NCBI GenBank assembly: GCA_910584875.1
Contig: CAJUDA010000009.1
Span: forward strand, 88,245-115,417
DNA length: 27,173 nt
Direction: 5' to 3'
Origin: an uncultured Eubacterium sp.
GTDB lineage: Bacteria > Bacillota > Clostridia > Lachnospirales > Lachnospiraceae
Part shown: positions 23,550 to 27,173 of the stretch, piece after piece
Numbering within the stretch: the first letter of the stretch is position 1
Layout: each line of letters starts with the position of its first letter
Program-made: the position numbers and the translations under genes
The notes under the pieces: generated by a model
What the model saw: the letters and a program-made list of their open reading frames with translations, nothing else
Database searches by the model: none
Told to the model about the DNA's origin: nothing

Positions 23550-23578
23550 ATTATACCACGTCCGCCCTATGATGTCTT
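23550..23578 (-). promoter_or_regulatory. Sigma-70-type promoter of the lipoprotein gene
   Basis: On the minus strand AAGACA (23573-23578) and TATAAT (23550-23555) are separated by exactly 17 nt, with TG one base before the -10 (TGGTATAAT, extended). The strong AGGAGG site and ATG follow within 31 nt of the -10. It is the only clear promoter I see in the window. Confidence 0.82.
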
Positions 23579-23593
23579 TAGGATTTAAAAATT

Positions 23594-23830
23594 TTATAAA
23601 TCCCTCGGCACAATCCTATATACCCTGTTCCTCCCTTTATTCTTGGCTACATTCTCCAATGCAGATACCTTGTTGCTCCAATACTCTATCTGCCTGCGTA
23701 TTTCGCCCAAATCCGCCCTTGTAAAGGATTTACCGCCTATTGTATAGGCTTGGTTGATTGCAACCTCTGTTTCGGCTTCTAGCCACGTTTCCAAGTGCTT
23801 CTTTGCTACTTCTAATGTGATTGCTGCCAT
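23594..23830 (-). CDS. gpW-like head-tail connector
   Basis: This 78-residue, mostly helical protein (ITLEVAKKHLETWLEAETEV, SFTRADLGEIRRQIEYWSNK) ends with a basic NKGRNRVYRIVPRD tail. Size and the 'SFTRADLxEI..QIxYW' pattern match small gpW/joining proteins. It lies between the large terminase and portal, the place of W in lambda. Its ATG overlaps the terminase stop (TAATG). Confidence 0.8.
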   Translation of the reverse strand: MAAITLEVAKKHLETWLEAETEVAINQAYTIGGKSFTRADLGEIRRQIEYWSNKVSALENVAKNKGRNRVYRIVPRDL

Positions 23831-25677
23831 TATGTGATACCTCCGCTTCTATTCCCCCGCCGTCTGCCCCTCTTCGGCGGTGTCTGTGTGCTGTTTCCTG
23901 CTGCCTTTTTTAACGGCTCTTTGAGGGTCAATCCTGTTATTTCTATTGCTGCCTGTGCATAATTACGGCAATCCAAAGGCTCATTACGTTTCGTTTCCCC
24001 TGTCAGTTCCCAAACAAAGTACGGTCTGCCTTTCTTGTACCGTAGTACCTGTTTCTCCGCCGTCAATCCCTTAAAATAATCCTCGTCATACCCCCGGATA
24101 TATCCGTTTTCATCTTTAGGGAAGTGGCAGTATCCCGGTCCCTCTTCCTCAATCTGCAACCTCTGCAATAGCAGGGATTTCCCGGTATCTACCCCCAACG
24201 TGAACAAATACGCCTGCTCTCGGTTATTCTTTGACGGCTTCGGGATATATGGGCGGTCTGTGCCGTCCTTTCCCTTTATGGCAAATATCTTTCTTGCTGT
24301 CCTTGCCTTGCAGAATCGGTAAACCTTATTTGTGAAATGCCCGCCGGAATCCATGCAGGCACATATAATACGCAATTCCGTACCATCTGCTTTCTTGAAT
24401 TTCTGCAAAAGAAATTCATCAAGATTTTTCCATATCTCGGCTTGCTTCAAATCTCCGTATATCCTCTTGTAGACGATTCCGTAAGATTCATGCCCTACAC
24501 CCCAACCGACAACCTCAATTTCAAATCTATCGTCCTGCGTGTCAATCCCTGCCGTTATCGCTATGACCTCTTCCGGCACTTCGCAACGGTATTTCTCACG
24601 CCGTTTTAACAAATCCTCTTTGTTGGCACTTTCGCCCTCTTCCTCCCAGGTCTGCCCCAACTCGGTATTGACCCAAGATTTCATCAGCTCCACATTGCCC
24701 TTTTTTAGTGCCTGGTCCGCTTCGATAAATCCTTTTATAATCTTTTCCCAACCAAAGAACGTAGACGCTAAAGAATTGAAATGAAAACCCCTCACTTTTC
24801 GGTTAGGGTACTTGGCTACATATTTCCCCTCGTTAAAATGGTCTTTCCATTCAATCTCTGAATGGATGCAACCGCACTTTGCACAAGCGTATGTAATGCT
24901 TTGTACCTCCCCGTCTGCGTCAACCGTGTATGTAAGGTTTCCCCATTCCAACGGCTGCAACTCCCCGCAACTCGGACAAGGTACATTCCATTCCTCCATT
25001 GTGGAATGTTCGTACTCCATTTCAATACGGGATACGCCTTTTATGGTAGGGGTGCTTGTGTCTACCTCCTTACGATTCCAATATGTCGTTAAACGCTTCC
25101 CCGCAAGTATCAGAGGGTCCCCCTCCGCCCCTGCGGTCGGCGGGTATGCGTCTATTTCGTCCGCAAGCAGAACACGGATAGGACGGCTTCTAAGTTCTGT
25201 CGGAGAATTTGCCCCGGTCATTGTGATACGTCCGCCGGGGAACGCCTTTTTAAATATCGTGTTTCCGCTTGTCCTGCTCTTCTCGTTTATCTTATCCCTT
25301 AAAGCCGGGGTATCCCTTACCATTGGCATAAGCCTATCTTTGCTCATGGTTTCCGCAAGCGATAATGTCGGCTGCATACATAGCATTGTGCAGGGGTCAT
25401 AGTGCATATAATAGCCTATGGTATTAAGCAGAAAAGCGTCTGTTTTCCCCATTTGTGCAGCACTCATTACCACGACCTTTTCAATGGATATATCGGTTAT
25501 AGCGTCCATGATTTCCCGCTGCCACGGTGCTTTTGATGTATCCCAACGTCCGCCTTTGCTGCCGGATTCAGAGGAAAGACGGCGGTATTTGTCCGCCCAT
25601 TGGGATAATGTAAGGTCGGGCGGTGGCTCTAACACCTTAAATATCCGATTGAAAAGGTCAATCGTTTCCCTCTTCAT
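23830..25677 (-). CDS. Terminase large subunit (GpA family)
   Basis: This 615-residue DNA-packaging ATPase-nuclease has the Walker A-like AAQMGKT (73-79), Walker B VLLADE (169-174), a C4 zinc motif CPSCG (234-238)..CAKCGC (265-270), and the nuclease opening AGIDTQDDRFE (376-386) with Asp379. It ends in a basic Pro/Arg-rich tail. Length and order match lambda GpA. AAGGAGG lies 12 nt before ATG 25677; the gene overlaps the upstream small subunit by 20 nt. Confidence 0.93.
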   Translation of the reverse strand: MKRETIDLFNRIFKVLEPPPDLTLSQWADKYRRLSSESGSKGGRWDTSKAPWQREIMDAITDISIEKVVVMSAAQMGKTDAFLLNTIGYYMHYDPCTMLCMQPTLSLAETMSKDRLMPMVRDTPALRDKINEKSRTSGNTIFKKAFPGGRITMTGANSPTELRSRPIRVLLADEIDAYPPTAGAEGDPLILAGKRLTTYWNRKEVDTSTPTIKGVSRIEMEYEHSTMEEWNVPCPSCGELQPLEWGNLTYTVDADGEVQSITYACAKCGCIHSEIEWKDHFNEGKYVAKYPNRKVRGFHFNSLASTFFGWEKIIKGFIEADQALKKGNVELMKSWVNTELGQTWEEEGESANKEDLLKRREKYRCEVPEEVIAITAGIDTQDDRFEIEVVGWGVGHESYGIVYKRIYGDLKQAEIWKNLDEFLLQKFKKADGTELRIICACMDSGGHFTNKVYRFCKARTARKIFAIKGKDGTDRPYIPKPSKNNREQAYLFTLGVDTGKSLLLQRLQIEEEGPGYCHFPKDENGYIRGYDEDYFKGLTAEKQVLRYKKGRPYFVWELTGETKRNEPLDCRNYAQAAIEITGLTLKEPLKKAAGNSTQTPPKRGRRRGNRSGGIT

Positions 25678-26152
25678 CTTCTTTTATTTCCTCCTTAAAA
25701 ACTTCCTCAAAATTTGACAACTCGGCTAACGCTTCCTTTATCCTGCCGTTGAGGTATATAAAGATTTTCGCCTTGTCTGTCATGTTTGCCAACTTCTCGG
25801 CTTCCTCTGCCGGAATCGCACTTAAACGGCTTTTAAAATTTATCAGAGTGGCGGACATTATTTTTTCTATGTCCTCCGCCTTGTGCAATTCCCCTTTCTT
25901 TACCGACAAGTCCAATTCCTCATTAAGCCTTTTTGCCTTTGTCAGCTTCGCCCGCTCTTCGTTAAGGTCTATATTTTCTTCATTCTCCGGGTTGCGGTCC
26001 CTCAAATACTTTATGTAAGCGTGGGTCGCTTCCGCCAACGAATACAAACCGCCCTGCTTGGTCTGCAAGATTCCCTTTTCCGTCAACCTCTGCACATTCT
26101 TAGGGGTCATATCTAGGAATTTTGCCACCGCATTTTTATCATAGAGTTTCAA
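25658..26152 (-). CDS. Nu1-like terminase small subunit
   Basis: This 164-residue protein starts with TTG 26152, ~8 nt after AAGGGGG. The N-terminus is a winged-helix/MerR-like DNA-binding domain (KLYDKNAVAKFLDMTPKNVQRLTEKGIL, ~2-29) followed by AYIKYLRDRNPENEE, then charged coiled coil (DLNEERAKLTKAKRLNEELD) and an acidic C-terminus. This is the plan of Nu1-type small subunits, which recognise cos and bind GpA. It overlaps the large subunit gene. Confidence 0.85.
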   Translation of the reverse strand: MKLYDKNAVAKFLDMTPKNVQRLTEKGILQTKQGGLYSLAEATHAYIKYLRDRNPENEENIDLNEERAKLTKAKRLNEELDLSVKKGELHKAEDIEKIMSATLINFKSRLSAIPAEEAEKLANMTDKAKIFIYLNGRIKEALAELSNFEEVFKEEIKEDEEGND

Positions 26153-26312
26153 AATCCTACCCCCTTAAAAAAATTTCCGGAATTTTGGAAGTCGATTTTT
26201 CCGCCCGGAATCTAGGCAAGTCTTGGGGTCACGGCACCCGCAAGGCTTTCCGCCCCGTCACAGTACCTTTTGCCCTCCGCCTGCTGCCCCGGCGTTGCTT
26301 CTTTCCTGCTGA
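26153..26312 (-). other. Intergenic stretch between the two small-terminase genes
   Basis: About 160 bases without a plausible gene, the largest gap in the packaging module. It holds two CCGGAAT words (ccggaatt near 26177-26184, ccggaatc near 26205-26212) and two GTCAC words about 30 bases apart (near 26228 and 26258). By analogy with lambda, where cos lies just before Nu1, a packaging site here is possible; nothing in the sequence proves it. Confidence 0.35.
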
Positions 26313-27119
26313 TTATTCTATATCGCTTAATCCCTCTTCGTCCTCGGTGTATGTGTCGTCTATCTCCCCCGTGTCCGGGTCTACCTCATACTCTCCCTTT
26401 AACTTCTGCTTCATCAGTGCGTACCGCTTCTCTTCCAGTGAGATACGGCGTTGCTCCAACTCATAGGACTTAATGGAATCCAGTAGCTTTATAATGCGTC
26501 CGTGTATCTTGTTTAGTTCTGCTTCTAATTTCATTGCCCTTTCAAAGGCAGATGATTTTATTGTGGTTTCCATAGCCACATCAAGGGCGGGCTTCTTTTC
26601 CTCCCCCTCTTTCCCTGCATACTCTCCATATGGGTCGCCGTCCTCATTATCCGCCTTTTTCGGGGTACGCATTTCCACGACCTTATCCGTGTATAGCTGC
26701 CCTGTATCGTCATTGTTAAGGCTGTTTATACGCTTCTTTAGGTCGTTTTCCTTGGCTATAAGGGTCTGCAATTCCCTTAACATATTATCCGCCGTATCAA
26801 GGGTAACGGATTCTATGAGGGTCTTTTCTTCCTCCGTCAATTCATCAAAATAGACCGTAGAATATGCCCCGTGGGTTTCTGCGTTTTTATTCCTCGGCGG
26901 GGCCCCGTGTCCCTTGGCGTTTTGGTTGCCTTTCTGTCCGCCTTTTTTCTTCGGCTTGTTTTCAAGTGCTTCTTTCCACTTGTCTATACACTTCCATTTG
27001 CGGACCTTGGCAGAATCTACGCCCAAGGCTTCCGCTATTTCCGGGTTGCTCATTAACCCCTCGGAATCTAAAAAAAGCTGCTTTGCCTTTTCCCGGTTTT
27101 CGTCCTTTTTTCGTGCCAC
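26313..27119 (-). CDS. Second terminase small subunit candidate (PBSX XtmA-like HTH protein)
   Basis: This 268-residue protein starts at GTG 27119, 7 nt after AAAGGAGG, rather than at the in-frame ATG 27164. The N-terminus has an HTH (MSNPEIAEALGVDSAKVRKWKC, ~23-44) and KPKKKGGQKGNQNAKGHGAP (~53-72), the signature of PBSX-type small terminases and related phage proteins. Its middle is helical and acidic (YFDELTEEEKTLIESVTLD), with a long C-terminal coiled coil. A PBSX-type small subunit usually pairs with an XtmB large subunit, but a GpA-type enzyme follows here. Its role could be packaging or regulation. Confidence 0.78.
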   Translation of the reverse strand: MARKKDENREKAKQLFLDSEGLMSNPEIAEALGVDSAKVRKWKCIDKWKEALENKPKKKGGQKGNQNAKGHGAPPRNKNAETHGAYSTVYFDELTEEEKTLIESVTLDTADNMLRELQTLIAKENDLKKRINSLNNDDTGQLYTDKVVEMRTPKKADNEDGDPYGEYAGKEGEEKKPALDVAMETTIKSSAFERAMKLEAELNKIHGRIIKLLDSIKSYELEQRRISLEEKRYALMKQKLKGEYEVDPDTGEIDDTYTEDEEGLSDIE

Positions 27120-27173
27120 GGCAAAACCTCCTTTCGTTTGTTTCTCCATTTTCCGCCGTTCCATTCCCTCGGA

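Noticed and set aside
24812..25402. Plus-strand open frame (196 codons) opposite the large terminase
   Set aside because: Fully inside a confident minus-strand gene with clear Walker and zinc motifs; a shadow.

Overview
The window is a near-complete late region of a contractile-tailed (myovirus-like) prophage or temperate phage. Every convincing gene lies on the minus strand, so transcription runs from the high coordinates to the low ones. Strong AGGAGG-type ribosome binding sites, GTG/TTG starts, tight gene overlaps (many TAATG junctions) and the protein families suggest a Firmicutes host, most likely a gut Clostridia/Lachnospiraceae-type bacterium. That host call is inference; no host gene is present.

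Layout in the direction of transcription. (1) 27.1-23.6 kb, packaging: an HTH-type small terminase candidate, a second Nu1-like small subunit, a GpA-family large terminase and a gpW-like connector. (2) 23.6-22.7 kb: an inserted lipoprotein 'moron' with its own promoter and terminator, whose reading frame is broken at a G10 tract. (3) 22.7-17.0 kb, lambda-like head: portal B, ClpP-type protease C with a nested Nu3-like scaffold start, decoration D, capsid E, FII-, Z- and U-like joining proteins. (4) 17.0-5.0 kb, P2/Mu-like contractile tail: sheath, tube, E/E' chaperone with a T TTT TTA frameshift site, tape measure with thirteen 11-residue repeats, X, hub D, V, U-like, W, J, I, then small tail-tip/fibre genes. 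(5) 4.6-1.65 kb: a complete diversity-generating retroelement (DGR). (6) 1.65-0 kb, lysis: holin-like and membrane proteins, and an amidase endolysin running off the window.

The DGR is the main discovery. A 113-bp template repeat (TR, 2949-3061) matches, without gaps, a 113-bp variable repeat (VR, 3603-3715) at the 3' end of a C-type-lectin/FGE-fold gene. Read on the coding strand, all 9 mismatches fall at template adenines, and each changes an amino acid (seven Asn codons and one Ile codon). Beside them are an Avd-like four-helix accessory gene, a DGR-type reverse transcriptase (IGNLTSQ and YMDD motifs), a 9-bp-stem hairpin with a GGTA loop just after the VR, and a structured spacer after the TR. 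The system probably diversifies the phage's receptor-binding tail-tip protein.

Other points of note are an SH3-like domain shared by the hub protein and the endolysin, the poly-G-interrupted lipoprotein, and two candidate small terminases.
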